This document shows, piece by piece, positions 42,862 through 50,996 of a stretch of DNA of 64,000 bases (positions are counted from its first letter, which is position 1; each line of letters starts with the position of its first letter). The stretch is taken from positions 38,575-102,574 of the forward strand of contig CAJOFM010000005.1 of the NCBI GenBank assembly GCA_905233915.1, in the 5' to 3' direction. A model generated the notes under the pieces. That model saw only the letters and a list, made by a program, of their open reading frames with translations. It was not told the DNA's origin and ran no database searches. Source of the stretch: an uncultured Muribaculaceae bacterium (lineage in GTDB: Bacteria > Bacteroidota > Bacteroidia > Bacteroidales > Muribaculaceae). The translations under genes and the position numbers were made by a program.

Positions 42862-45800
42862 GTGGAGATAAAGGAGCTGTGCGAGGTATTCGGCCGCAAG
42901 GCGAGGGTGACGGCATTGACCAAACTGGTCGATGGCGAGGGCAATGCGGTAATCGACGGGCTGGCCGGTTCCAGCGCGGCGATGCTGTTTGCCCGGTTGC
43001 CACATCGTGAGTCCCCTTATCTGATAGTGGTCAATGACCTGGACGATGCCGGCTACATGTACAATGACCTGTGCCAGCTGGTCGGCGACAAGCAGGTACT
43101 GATTTTCCCCTCGGGCTACAAGCGGGACATCAAGTACGGCCAGATCGATGCTCCAAACGAGATCCTGCGCACCGAGGTGCTTAACCGCTGGTATGACGAC
43201 AAGGACGTCCATTGGGTGGTCACCTACCCCGAGGCACTGGCCGAGCGGGTGCGCCGCCGCGAGGATGTGCAGGCAAGTACCGTGCAACTGCGGGCTGGCG
43301 GCACTGCCGACCTGACCGAAATCACGGCACGTCTGCGCGAACTGGGTTTCACAGCCACCGACTACGTCTATGAGCCAGGACAATTCAGCGTGCGCGGCTC
43401 CATTCTTGACGTTTTCTCCTATAGTAACGAATTACCTTACCGCATCGACTTTTGGGGCGATGACATTGACTCGATACGCACCTTTAACGTCGAGACACAG
43501 TTGAGCGAGGAGCGCCTGGAGCACGTGAGCATCCTCAACAACGACACCTCGGGCGGCAAGGAAGATAACGTGTCCCTGCTGGACTACATCGGTGACGACA
43601 CCACCGTGCTGTGCCGCAGCGAGCAGTGGCTCAAGACACGCATCGGCGAAATAGCCCGCGAGGACATGTCGGCCAGCGCCCTGATTGCCGACGAAGGTGA
43701 TACCCAGGCAACCAGCAAAGTCGTTGATGCTGACCTTTTTGCCAAGCGGCTGAGCCAGCTGCGCCGCATCGCGTTTGTCAATGGCGAGGTGGCTCCCGAG
43801 CGCGGCGTGAAACGCCTGACACTGCACTGCAAGCCGCAAGGCATCTACCACAAGAACTTTGACCTCATCGGGCAGTCGTTTACCGATTTTCTAGCCAAAG
43901 GCTACAAACTCATCATCCTGAGTGACAGCGCCAAGCAGATTGAGCGCCTGCGCAACATCTTTGAGGACCGTGGCGACAACATCACTTTTGAGCCTGTGTT
44001 ACGGACGTTGCATGAGGGCTTTGTCGATGATGACCTGAAATTGTGCGTCTTCACCGATCACCAGATATTTGACCGTTTCCACAAGTACAACCTCAAGAGC
44101 GAACGCGCCCGTTCAGGCAAGCTGGCCTTGTCGCTGAAGGAACTGAACCAAATTGAGAAGGGTGACTTCATCGTCCACGAGGACTTGGGCGTGGGCAAGT
44201 TCGGCGGCTTGATACGCACCTCGATGAACGGTACGCCACAGGAGATGATTAAGCTCACCTACCTGAACGGCGACGAGGCCTACGTCTCGATTCACTCGCT
44301 GCACAAGCTCTCGAAGTACCGCAGCAAGGAAGGTGAGGCGCCAAGGCTGAACCGCTTGGGCAGCAACGCTTGGGCAAAAATTAAGTCGCGCACCAAGAGC
44401 CGCCTCAAGGATATTGCCCGTGAACTCATCCGCCTGTATGCCGCCCGCCGCGAGCAGCAGGGCTTCGCCTACACGCCCGACGGCTACCTGCAGCAGGAGC
44501 TGGAGGCCTCATTCATCTATGAGGACACACCCGACCAGCTGACCGCAACGCAGGCCGTCAAGGCCGACATGGAGAGCCAGAAGCCGATGGACCGTCTCAT
44601 CTGCGGCGACGTGGGTTTCGGCAAGACCGAAATCGCCATCCGCGCCGCTTTCAAGGCCGCGACCGACGGCAAGCAGACCGCCGTGCTCGTTCCCACTACC
44701 GTGCTGGCGTTCCAACACTACCGCACCTTCAGTGAACGTCTCAAGGATTTCCCCGTCAGGGTGGATTACCTGAGCCGTGCCCGCAAGCCCAAAGAGGTGA
44801 AACAACTGCTGGCCGACCTCAAAGAAGGCAAAATCGACATCCTTATCGGCACCCACAAACTCATTGGCAAGACCGTCCAGTTCCATGACTTGGGTCTGCT
44901 GGTGGTGGATGAGGAACAGAAATTCGGCGTTGCCGTCAAAGACAAACTCAAGCAACTGAAACTCAATGTGGACACGCTCACCATGAGCGCCACCCCCATC
45001 CCGCGCACCCTGCAATTCTCGCTGATGGGCGCCCGTGACCTGAGCACCCTCACTACCCCACCCGCCAACCGCTACCCCATCCTCACCACGGTGGGCACCC
45101 TCAACGACGAAATCGTAGCCGAGGCCATCAACTTTGAGCTTTCGCGCAACGGCCAGGTCTTCTTTGTGAACCACCGCATCGAGCAGTTGGAACAGTTGGA
45201 AAACATGATACACCGCGTGGTGCCCGATGCCCGTGTCGCCGTGGGTCACGGCCAGATGCCTCCCGAGCGGTTGGAGCAGACCATTATTGACTTTGGCAAC
45301 CATGACTATGACGTGCTGCTCTCGACGACGATTATCGAGAACGGCATCGACATGCCCAACGTCAACACCATCATCATCAATAACGCCGACCGCTACGGCT
45401 TGAGCGACCTGCACCAGTTGCGTGGACGTGTGGGACGCAGTAACCGCAAGGCCTTCTGCTACCTGCTTGTTCCCGCCGGCAAGCCACTGGCTACCGATGC
45501 CCGCCGACGTCTGCAGGCTATCGAGAGTTTCAGCGACCTGGGCTCAGGCATCCAAATCGCCATGCAGGACCTGGACATCCGCGGAGCAGGTAACCTGCTG
45601 GGTGCCGAGCAGAGCGGCTTCATTGCCGACCTGGGCTACGAGACCTACCAGCGCGTGCTCAAGGAAGCCGTCACCGAATTGCGGACCGAGGAATTTGCTT
45701 CGACCTTCGCCGCCAATGGCAACGACTACGATGACCAAGAGAGCGATAGCACCGAATTTGTCACCGACTGTGTGGTAGATACCGACCTGGAGCTGATGTT

Positions 45801-46224
45801 CCCCGCCAGCTATGTCCCCCAGGAGAACGAACGCATCACCCTGTACCGCGAACTCGACAATATGGAAACCGACGACCAGGTCGAGGCCTTTGAACAACGC
45901 ATGGTGGACCGATTCGGCAAGATTCCCGAGATGGCCTCGGAACTTATCCGCATTGTGCCTTTGCGCAGGACGGCACGCCGCCTGGGCATCGAGAAACTCG
46001 TCATCCGCCAGACGCGCATGCACCTGTTTCTCGTGGGCGAGGAAAATGTGGCCTACTACCAGTCGCCAGCCTTCGGGCGCATTCTCAATTACGTGCAACA
46101 AAATCCCAAACGGTGCGCCCTGAGCCAGAAAAACGGGCGCCGCAGCATCATTATTTCCAACGTCACCAGCGTGAGCAATGCCCTTACCATATTGAGCACG
46201 ATTACGCACCTCGACAGCATGTAA
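42862..46224 (+). CDS. mfd: Transcription-repair coupling factor Mfd
   Basis: This 1120-aa protein removes stalled RNA polymerase and recruits UvrA for nucleotide-excision repair. A UvrB-like N-terminal module (about 1-350), the RNA polymerase-interacting CarD-like domain near 430 (KGDFIVHEDLGVGKFGG) and the translocase domain are present. The translocase has Walker A GDVGFGKTEIA (about 580-590), DEEQ box VVDEEQKFGV (about 680), TMSATPIPRTLQ, QLRGRVGRSNRKAFCYLL and the TRCF C-terminal domain. The only in-frame start after the preceding stop is GTG at 42862, unusual in this window, where ATG dominates. Length is normal for the family. Confidence 0.95.
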   Translation: MEIKELCEVFGRKARVTALTKLVDGEGNAVIDGLAGSSAAMLFARLPHRESPYLIVVNDLDDAGYMYNDLCQLVGDKQVLIFPSGYKRDIKYGQIDAPNEILRTEVLNRWYDDKDVHWVVTYPEALAERVRRREDVQASTVQLRAGGTADLTEITARLRELGFTATDYVYEPGQFSVRGSILDVFSYSNELPYRIDFWGDDIDSIRTFNVETQLSEERLEHVSILNNDTSGGKEDNVSLLDYIGDDTTVLCRSEQWLKTRIGEIAREDMSASALIADEGDTQATSKVVDADLFAKRLSQLRRIAFVNGEVAPERGVKRLTLHCKPQGIYHKNFDLIGQSFTDFLAKGYKLIILSDSAKQIERLRNIFEDRGDNITFEPVLRTLHEGFVDDDLKLCVFTDHQIFDRFHKYNLKSERARSGKLALSLKELNQIEKGDFIVHEDLGVGKFGGLIRTSMNGTPQEMIKLTYLNGDEAYVSIHSLHKLSKYRSKEGEAPRLNRLGSNAWAKIKSRTKSRLKDIARELIRLYAARREQQGFAYTPDGYLQQELEASFIYEDTPDQLTATQAVKADMESQKPMDRLICGDVGFGKTEIAIRAAFKAATDGKQTAVLVPTTVLAFQHYRTFSERLKDFPVRVDYLSRARKPKEVKQLLADLKEGKIDILIGTHKLIGKTVQFHDLGLLVVDEEQKFGVAVKDKLKQLKLNVDTLTMSATPIPRTLQFSLMGARDLSTLTTPPANRYPILTTVGTLNDEIVAEAINFELSRNGQVFFVNHRIEQLEQLENMIHRVVPDARVAVGHGQMPPERLEQTIIDFGNHDYDVLLSTTIIENGIDMPNVNTIIINNADRYGLSDLHQLRGRVGRSNRKAFCYLLVPAGKPLATDARRRLQAIESFSDLGSGIQIAMQDLDIRGAGNLLGAEQSGFIADLGYETYQRVLKEAVTELRTEEFASTFAANGNDYDDQESDSTEFVTDCVVDTDLELMFPASYVPQENERITLYRELDNMETDDQVEAFEQRMVDRFGKIPEMASELIRIVPLRRTARRLGIEKLVIRQTRMHLFLVGEENVAYYQSPAFGRILNYVQQNPKRCALSQKNGRRSIIISNVTSVSNALTILSTITHLDSM

Positions 46225-46303
46225 GCAGTCCCCATTTTTCGCATTTTGGTAGAATTATTCGGGGGTTTGATTGAAAAGAATTGCTTTTCAAATTTATGAT
46301 GCA

Positions 46304-46311
46304 TAGTTTTG
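46304..46311 (+). promoter_or_regulatory. -7 box of the Cthe_2159-like gene
   Basis: TAGTTTTG lies 46 bp upstream of the start codon at 46358; an ATTG about 20 nt upstream may serve as -33. Confidence 0.5.
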
Positions 46312-46357
46312 CGAAAACTAATCATGTTTTAATCACAAAACTAAAAGCAGTACATTT

Positions 46358-48808
46358 ATGAAAAAACGATTCCTTTTAGCGACACTAATCGCAATGGCAG
46401 GTGTTCTGGGCTACGCACAGCAGACCATGTGGGTTCACACGGGTCATGTGCACTGGGCCTACAACACCGAATCGGTAGGCAAGATGCCGTACAGCTCGGC
46501 CAATCTGCTCACCGTGTTAGAGAAGGGATTTACCCTTGCCGATGTGGACAGTGTGACCGTCGCCAGCGAGACGTTTGCCGACGACAATGTACTCGTCAAG
46601 TACAACAACACTGTAGCCGACGTGTATGTGGCCGGTAACATCGCCAACCACATTACCGCTCAAGTGAATGGGGCCCGCGTTGCCGTCATGCAGGACGCCA
46701 ACGTGGCCACCGAGTACACCTACACCCTGCAAGGCACCAGCAGCAGCGGCTGTTTCTACCACGCGGGTTCCTACAAGATGACGCTTGTGCTCAATGGCGT
46801 TAACCTGGTTAACCCCGACAGCGCGGCCATCAACATCCAGAACAGCAAGCGCATCGCCGTGCAACTGGCCGATGGCACGACCAACACGCTGAAGGACGGC
46901 GCCAACAACACCAAGAAGGCTGCCTTCCTCGTGAAGGGTCATGCCGAGTTTGCCAAGGGCGGCTCGTTGACCATCACGGGTAACAAGAAGCATGCACTGG
47001 CCTGCAACGAGTACATGGAAGTGAAGAAGACCGTGGGTACCATCACCATCACGAGCTCGGTGGCCGACGCTATCAACGTGGCCCAGTACTTCCAGATGAA
47101 CGGCGGCACCATCAATATCCAGAGCTGCGGTGACGACGGCATCCAGGTGGATGCTGAGGACACTGCCGATCCTGAACTCGACGGTCACGTGCTCATCAAG
47201 GGCGGCTCCCTCACCATTAACGGCAGCGCAGCAGGCACCAAGTGCATCAAGGCCGAGGGCAATGTGGACATCCAGGGTGGAACCCTGACGCTGAACCACA
47301 GTGGTAACGCCGCTTGGGACAGCGATAAGAGCAAAATCAAGGAAGCCACGGGCATCGGCAGCGACCGCAACCTGACCATCAATGGCGAAGAGGCTGTGGT
47401 GAACATCACCATGACCGGCAACGGCACGCGCGGTATGAAGTGCGACAGCACAATGACCGCCACTGCCGGCAACATCGACATCAAGTGTCAAGGCGAACCT
47501 TGGGCTTACGGCACCACCGACACCACCAAGGTGGCCTGTGCCAAGGCCGACTATGCCTTCATCCTGAATGGTGCTACCATGAAGTGCACCACCGTCAAGG
47601 ACGAGGCTATGGGCGTGCGCAGCGAAGGTACGGCCCTGATCAGTGGCGGCACATTGACGCTTAACACCTATGACCACGGTATCAAGACCGACGGCGACAT
47701 GGAAATCACCGGCGGCACCATCAACTTCACCATCACCGGTGCTGCCAGCAAGGCCATCAAGCCTATCGGTAACCTGCACATCACGGGCGGCACCATCACC
47801 GGCACCGTGAGCGGCGGCGGCGAGACCTATCAGAGCGACTCGTCCACGAGCGCATGCGCCGGCATCAAGTGTGACGGCAACGTCGTTATCGACGGCGGCA
47901 CGCTCAACCTGACAGCAACAGGCGCCGGCGGCAAGGGCATGAACATCGACGGCACGCTCACCATCAACGACGGTAACATCACCGTGAAGACCACTGGCAG
48001 CAAGTACGGCACCAGCAGCAGCGGTGGCGGTGGCGGTTGGCCTGGCGGCGGCTGGGGTCCTGGCTCCGGCGATGAAGGCAGCGATACCAGCTCGTCACCC
48101 AAGGGCATCCGCGCCGAGGGCGAACTTACCATCAACGGCGGCACCATCACGGTGAACGCTACGGGCGGTGAAGGCGCCGAAGGCATTGAGTCCAAGTCTG
48201 TCATGCGCATCCAGGGTGGCTACATCGAAATCACCAGCTATGACGACGCCATCAACGCTGCTTCCCATCTGTACTTCACTGGCGGATACACCTATGCCGT
48301 GGCTACCGGCAACGATGCCATCGACTCCAACGGCAACATGTACCTGAGCGGAGGTTACGTCTTCTGCTGCGGTAGCGAGGAAGGCCTCGACGCCAACAGC
48401 GAGGGCGGCTACAAGGTTTATATCCAGAGCGGTGCCAACCTGATGGCCATCGGCGGCAACATGGGAGCCATCGAGAGCGGAGCCAGCCTAAGCCAGACCT
48501 GCTATCAGTGCACGGCCAGTGCCAACACCTGGTATGGCCTGTACAGCGGCGGCACTGCTGTCATGGCAGCCTACACCCCCACCTTCTCCAACCAGGGCGG
48601 TGGCGGTCCTGGCGGCGGCTGGGGCGGTGGCCAGTCCAGCTCCAAGACCATGGTTGTGACCACGCCGTCAAGCACCGCAGTCAAGTCGGGCGTGACCGGC
48701 AGCGGCACCTCGATCTGGAGCGGCAAGGGCTATACCAGTGCCACGGGCGGCTCAAGCGTATCACTCAGCTCATACTCGGGTGGCGGAGGCTATGGTCCCA
48801 ATTGGTAA
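46358..48808 (+). CDS. Cthe_2159-type carbohydrate-binding beta-helix protein
   Basis: This 816-aa secreted protein has a signal peptide (FLLATLIAMAGVLGYAQ), a short N-terminal beta domain, then a long parallel beta-helix with repeated turns of the pattern GG(T/S)(I/L)T(I/V)(N/T) followed by Asp/Asn-Gly (GGSLTINGSAAGTKCIKAEG, GGTLTLNHSG, GGTITVNATGGEGAEGIESK, GGYTYAVATGNDAIDSNGNM). This matches the Cthe_2159 family, first described as a polysaccharide-binding protein in a cellulolytic clostridium. Gly/Trp/Pro-rich linkers lie at about 553-570 and 745-765 (GGGPGGGWGGG). The mini-dockerin gene downstream suggests a role in surface assembly or glycan binding (inference). No catalytic motif is recognised. 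Confidence 0.82.
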   Translation: MKKRFLLATLIAMAGVLGYAQQTMWVHTGHVHWAYNTESVGKMPYSSANLLTVLEKGFTLADVDSVTVASETFADDNVLVKYNNTVADVYVAGNIANHITAQVNGARVAVMQDANVATEYTYTLQGTSSSGCFYHAGSYKMTLVLNGVNLVNPDSAAINIQNSKRIAVQLADGTTNTLKDGANNTKKAAFLVKGHAEFAKGGSLTITGNKKHALACNEYMEVKKTVGTITITSSVADAINVAQYFQMNGGTINIQSCGDDGIQVDAEDTADPELDGHVLIKGGSLTINGSAAGTKCIKAEGNVDIQGGTLTLNHSGNAAWDSDKSKIKEATGIGSDRNLTINGEEAVVNITMTGNGTRGMKCDSTMTATAGNIDIKCQGEPWAYGTTDTTKVACAKADYAFILNGATMKCTTVKDEAMGVRSEGTALISGGTLTLNTYDHGIKTDGDMEITGGTINFTITGAASKAIKPIGNLHITGGTITGTVSGGGETYQSDSSTSACAGIKCDGNVVIDGGTLNLTATGAGGKGMNIDGTLTINDGNITVKTTGSKYGTSSSGGGGGWPGGGWGPGSGDEGSDTSSSPKGIRAEGELTINGGTITVNATGGEGAEGIESKSVMRIQGGYIEITSYDDAINAASHLYFTGGYTYAVATGNDAIDSNGNMYLSGGYVFCCGSEEGLDANSEGGYKVYIQSGANLMAIGGNMGAIESGASLSQTCYQCTASANTWYGLYSGGTAVMAAYTPTFSNQGGGGPGGGWGGGQSSSKTMVVTTPSSTAVKSGVTGSGTSIWSGKGYTSATGGSSVSLSSYSGGGGYGPNW

Positions 48809-48855
48809 TCCACAAGTAGTTATAAACAATGACATCATTAAAAAGACTTAGAAAA

Positions 48856-49290
48856 ATGAAAAAGACGATTATAACGATGCTTATCGCACTGGTGGCCATC
48901 TTTGCCAGCGCCGAGACCTATAACTACCTGAAGTTCACCAAGACCAACGGAACAACCGTGACCTACTCGGTAGAAGGCCTCAAGCTCACCTATGATAATA
49001 CTAATGTGACCATCACCAATGTTGATGGCACCGCAACCCTCACTCTGGCCGAGGTACAGGACATGTACTTCAGTAACGAGGCCGGCGGTTCGACCTACGA
49101 GCTTGGTGACGTGAACGGAGACGGACTTGTGAACGTGGGTGATGTGACTACCCTGATTGCCTATATTCTGGGCAACGATGTTGACACATTCATTGCCGAA
49201 GCCGCCAACTGTGACGGCGATTCACAAGCTGTCCTCAACGTCAGCGACGTGACGGCTCTGATCCACTATGTCCTCACCCAGGAATGGTGA
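48856..49290 (+). CDS. Secreted mini-dockerin protein 1
   Basis: From ATG at 48856 this is a 144-aa protein with a signal peptide (IITMLIALVAIFASAETYN); the frame also allows ATG at 48829. A short beta domain (about 23-80: YLKFTKTNGTTVTYSVEGL, LAEVQDMYFSN) precedes a C-terminal dockerin type I-like pair of calcium-binding repeats (GDVNGDGLVNVGDVTTLIAY and CDGDSQAVLNVSDVTALIHY). The Asp/Asn positions of the first loop are intact; the second is less regular (DGDSQAVLN). Dockerins bind cohesins; no cohesin or scaffoldin is visible in this window. The N-terminal domain is closely similar to that of the next protein. Confidence 0.8.
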   Translation: MKKTIITMLIALVAIFASAETYNYLKFTKTNGTTVTYSVEGLKLTYDNTNVTITNVDGTATLTLAEVQDMYFSNEAGGSTYELGDVNGDGLVNVGDVTTLIAYILGNDVDTFIAEAANCDGDSQAVLNVSDVTALIHYVLTQEW

Positions 49291-49314
49291 TCAGTAACCT
49301 GATTCTATAATAAT

Positions 49315-49352
49315 TTGCGCCATCACGGGCAATCCTGATGGCGCAATTATTT
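49315..49352 (+). terminator. Terminator after mini-dockerin 1
   Basis: The 11-bp arms TTGCGCCATCA (49315-49325) and TGATGGCGCAA (49336-49346) are followed by TTATTTT. Confidence 0.75.
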
Positions 49353-49371
49353 TAAACTTGCTGATTTTAAG

Positions 49372-49379
49372 TACATTTG
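49372..49379 (+). promoter_or_regulatory. -7 box of mini-dockerin 2
   Basis: TACATTTG lies 27 bp before the ATG at 49406. It is inside the longest possible frame (from 49358), which supports the later start. Confidence 0.5.
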
Positions 49380-49405
49380 CATTTAATCCCAATTCATTTC
49401 ATGCT

Positions 49406-49834
49406 ATGGCCAAGTTCAAGTATATCCTAATATTGCTGCTGCTGTTGATGACAGCAATCAGATTGCAGGCTGAAGAATTCGAGAAGCTGACTTTTGTCAA
49501 GACCGACGGCAGCACCATATCCTTCTCGGTAGAGGGGTTGAAAATCACCTATGACGATTTTGCGCATGCCGTCATCACCAACGATGAAACCAGCATGACC
49601 CTTGACCTTGCCAGCCTGAAGTACATGTACTTCAGCAACGGCGGAAACAGCGCCTTTGCCACAGGTGACGTGAACGGTGACGGGGAAGTGAATGTGGCTG
49701 ACGTGAACACGCTGGTTGATATCATCCTGGGAGGTGAATCAGATGATGCTACAATCAAGCGGGCCGACGTGAACGAAGACGGGGAAATCAACCTGGCCGA
49801 TGTCAATGCCTTGACCGACATCATTCACAGGTGA
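49406..49834 (+). CDS. Secreted mini-dockerin protein 2
   Basis: This 142-aa protein has a signal peptide (YILILLLLLMTAIRLQAEE), a short beta domain like that of its neighbour (KLTFVKTDGSTISFSVEGL, LASLKYMYFSN) and two dockerin type I calcium loops (GDVNGDGEVNVADVNTLVDI and DVNEDGEINLADVNALTDII), both with intact Asp/Asn positions. A separate promoter and a terminator upstream suggest independent expression from mini-dockerin 1. The ATG at 49406 is preferred because a -7 box lies in the upstream part of the frame. The role is unknown; a calcium-dependent docking or surface function is inferred. Confidence 0.8.
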   Translation: MAKFKYILILLLLLMTAIRLQAEEFEKLTFVKTDGSTISFSVEGLKITYDDFAHAVITNDETSMTLDLASLKYMYFSNGGNSAFATGDVNGDGEVNVADVNTLVDIILGGESDDATIKRADVNEDGEINLADVNALTDIIHR

Positions 49835-49944
49835 CAGCAAAAAAAATAAAAAACACAGTGGCGGCTGGTAATAATAGCATTATACATTGTAGTGTGCTGA
49901 TTGATAACCATTTGAAGATAAGATAGGCTTACCTATGGCATGCT

Positions 49945-50080
49945 GTAGGGCCTCGCCTTGGCGTGGCCGTTCGTCTCCTCAAAAAAAACGCTAATTATCG
50001 CAAAAAATCAGTATTAATTCGCCTAATCGGCGTGGGAGATACTACTTCCTCAATGCGGCCACGCCAAGGCGAGGCCCTAC
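49945..50080. repeat. MITE-like element with perfect 25-bp terminal inverted repeats
   Basis: Arms 49945-49969 and 50056-50080 are exact reverse complements over 25 bp (ends GTAGGGCCTCGCC). Each arm is also nearly palindromic itself. The 86-bp core is AT-rich. A third copy of the arm is at 53620-53643 and a degenerate one at 35252-35274. No transposase is nearby. Confidence 0.8.
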
Positions 50081-50121
50081 GTCCTGCGGCTTCTACACCA
50101 TTGCGTTTACCGAACACTGAT

Positions 50122-50164
50122 GATAATAATAAGTGGCGGGTCCTGATTGAACAAGACTCGCCAC
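50122..50164 (-). terminator. Terminator of yebC
   Basis: A 10-bp stem (50133-50142 with 50155-50164, one G-T pair) with a 12-nt loop is followed on the minus strand by TTATTATTATC. Confidence 0.65.
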
Positions 50165-50197
50165 TGTTGTTTCAATAAGATGGAACGGAGGCGCTGT

Positions 50198-50920
50198 TTA
50201 CTCCTCGCCCTCGGCCATGGTGGTGAAGACGTTCTGCACGTCGTCATCCTCCTCGAGCACCTCGATCAGGGCCTCTACCTCGGCACGCTCGGCCTCGCCC
50301 AGCTCCTTGTAGTCAGCGGGTTCATAGACGAACTCACTGCTCTTGATTTCGAAGCCGTTGTCCTCGAGATACTTCATGATGTCGCCATTGGCAGCGAAGT
50401 CACCCGACACGAGCATTTCCTCCTCGTCGATGGCGAACTCCTCGGCGCCGCAGTCGATAAGTTCGAGCTCGAGCTCATCGGGGTCAACGCCGTCCTTGGG
50501 TGCCACATGGAAGTAGCACTTGTGGCTGAACATAAAGGCCACGCTGCCCGAGTTGCCCAGGCTGCCACCCTTCTTGTTGAAGTAGTTGCGCAGGTTGGCA
50601 ACGGTGCGGGTGGTGTTGTCGGTAGCGGTCTCTACCAGCACGGCGATGCCATGAGGACCGAATCCCTCGTAGATCACCTCCTTGTAATCGCCGGCATCCT
50701 TCTCGCTGGCACGCTTGATGGCGCGCTCGATGTTCTCCTTGGGCATGTTAGCTGCCTTGGCGTTGGCGATAAGGGCACGCAGGCGTGAGTTACCTTCGGC
50801 ATCGGGGCCACCAGCCTTAACGGCGATGGTGATTTCCTTGCCGATTCTGGTAAAGGTGCGGGACATGCTGCCCCAACGTTTCATCTTTCTCGCTTTGCGG
50901 TATTCAAAAGCTCTTCCCAT
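50198..50920 (-). CDS. YebC/PmpR family protein
   Basis: This 240-aa cytoplasmic protein belongs to the YebC/PmpR family, whose members act as DNA-binding regulators or, in newer work, help ribosomes through difficult sequences. N-terminal marks are GRAFEYRKARKMKRWGSMSR and FTRIGKEITIAVKAGGPDAE, with LRALIANAKAANMPKENIER and IKRASEKDAGDYKEVIYEGF. The family phrase GGSLGNSGSVAFMF and an acidic C-terminal domain follow. Length is normal. It lies 73 bp after pheT on the same strand, across a 7-bp repeat array, and may be co-transcribed. Confidence 0.95.
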   Translation of the reverse strand: MGRAFEYRKARKMKRWGSMSRTFTRIGKEITIAVKAGGPDAEGNSRLRALIANAKAANMPKENIERAIKRASEKDAGDYKEVIYEGFGPHGIAVLVETATDNTTRTVANLRNYFNKKGGSLGNSGSVAFMFSHKCYFHVAPKDGVDPDELELELIDCGAEEFAIDEEEMLVSGDFAANGDIMKYLEDNGFEIKSSEFVYEPADYKELGEAERAEVEALIEVLEEDDDVQNVFTTMAEGEE

Positions 50921-50956
50921 TGTAATTTATGTAGTTTAAAGATTAATATTTTCAGT

Positions 50957-50996
50957 CTAAAAACCTAAAGCCTAATGCCTAAAACCTAAAGCCTTA
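50957..50996. repeat. 7-bp-period array overlapping the pheT stop
   Basis: Units CCTAAAG/CCTAATG/CCTAAAA repeat with a period near 7. The complement of the pheT TAA stop (50994-50996) is the last part of the array. Confidence 0.75.

Larger units (their letters stand above)
49835..50197. other. Gene-free spacer holding a MITE-like element
   Basis: Apart from the 136-bp inverted-repeat element at 49945-50080 and the yebC terminator at 50122-50164, I see nothing in this spacer. Short ORFs crossing it are not credible. Confidence 0.6.
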
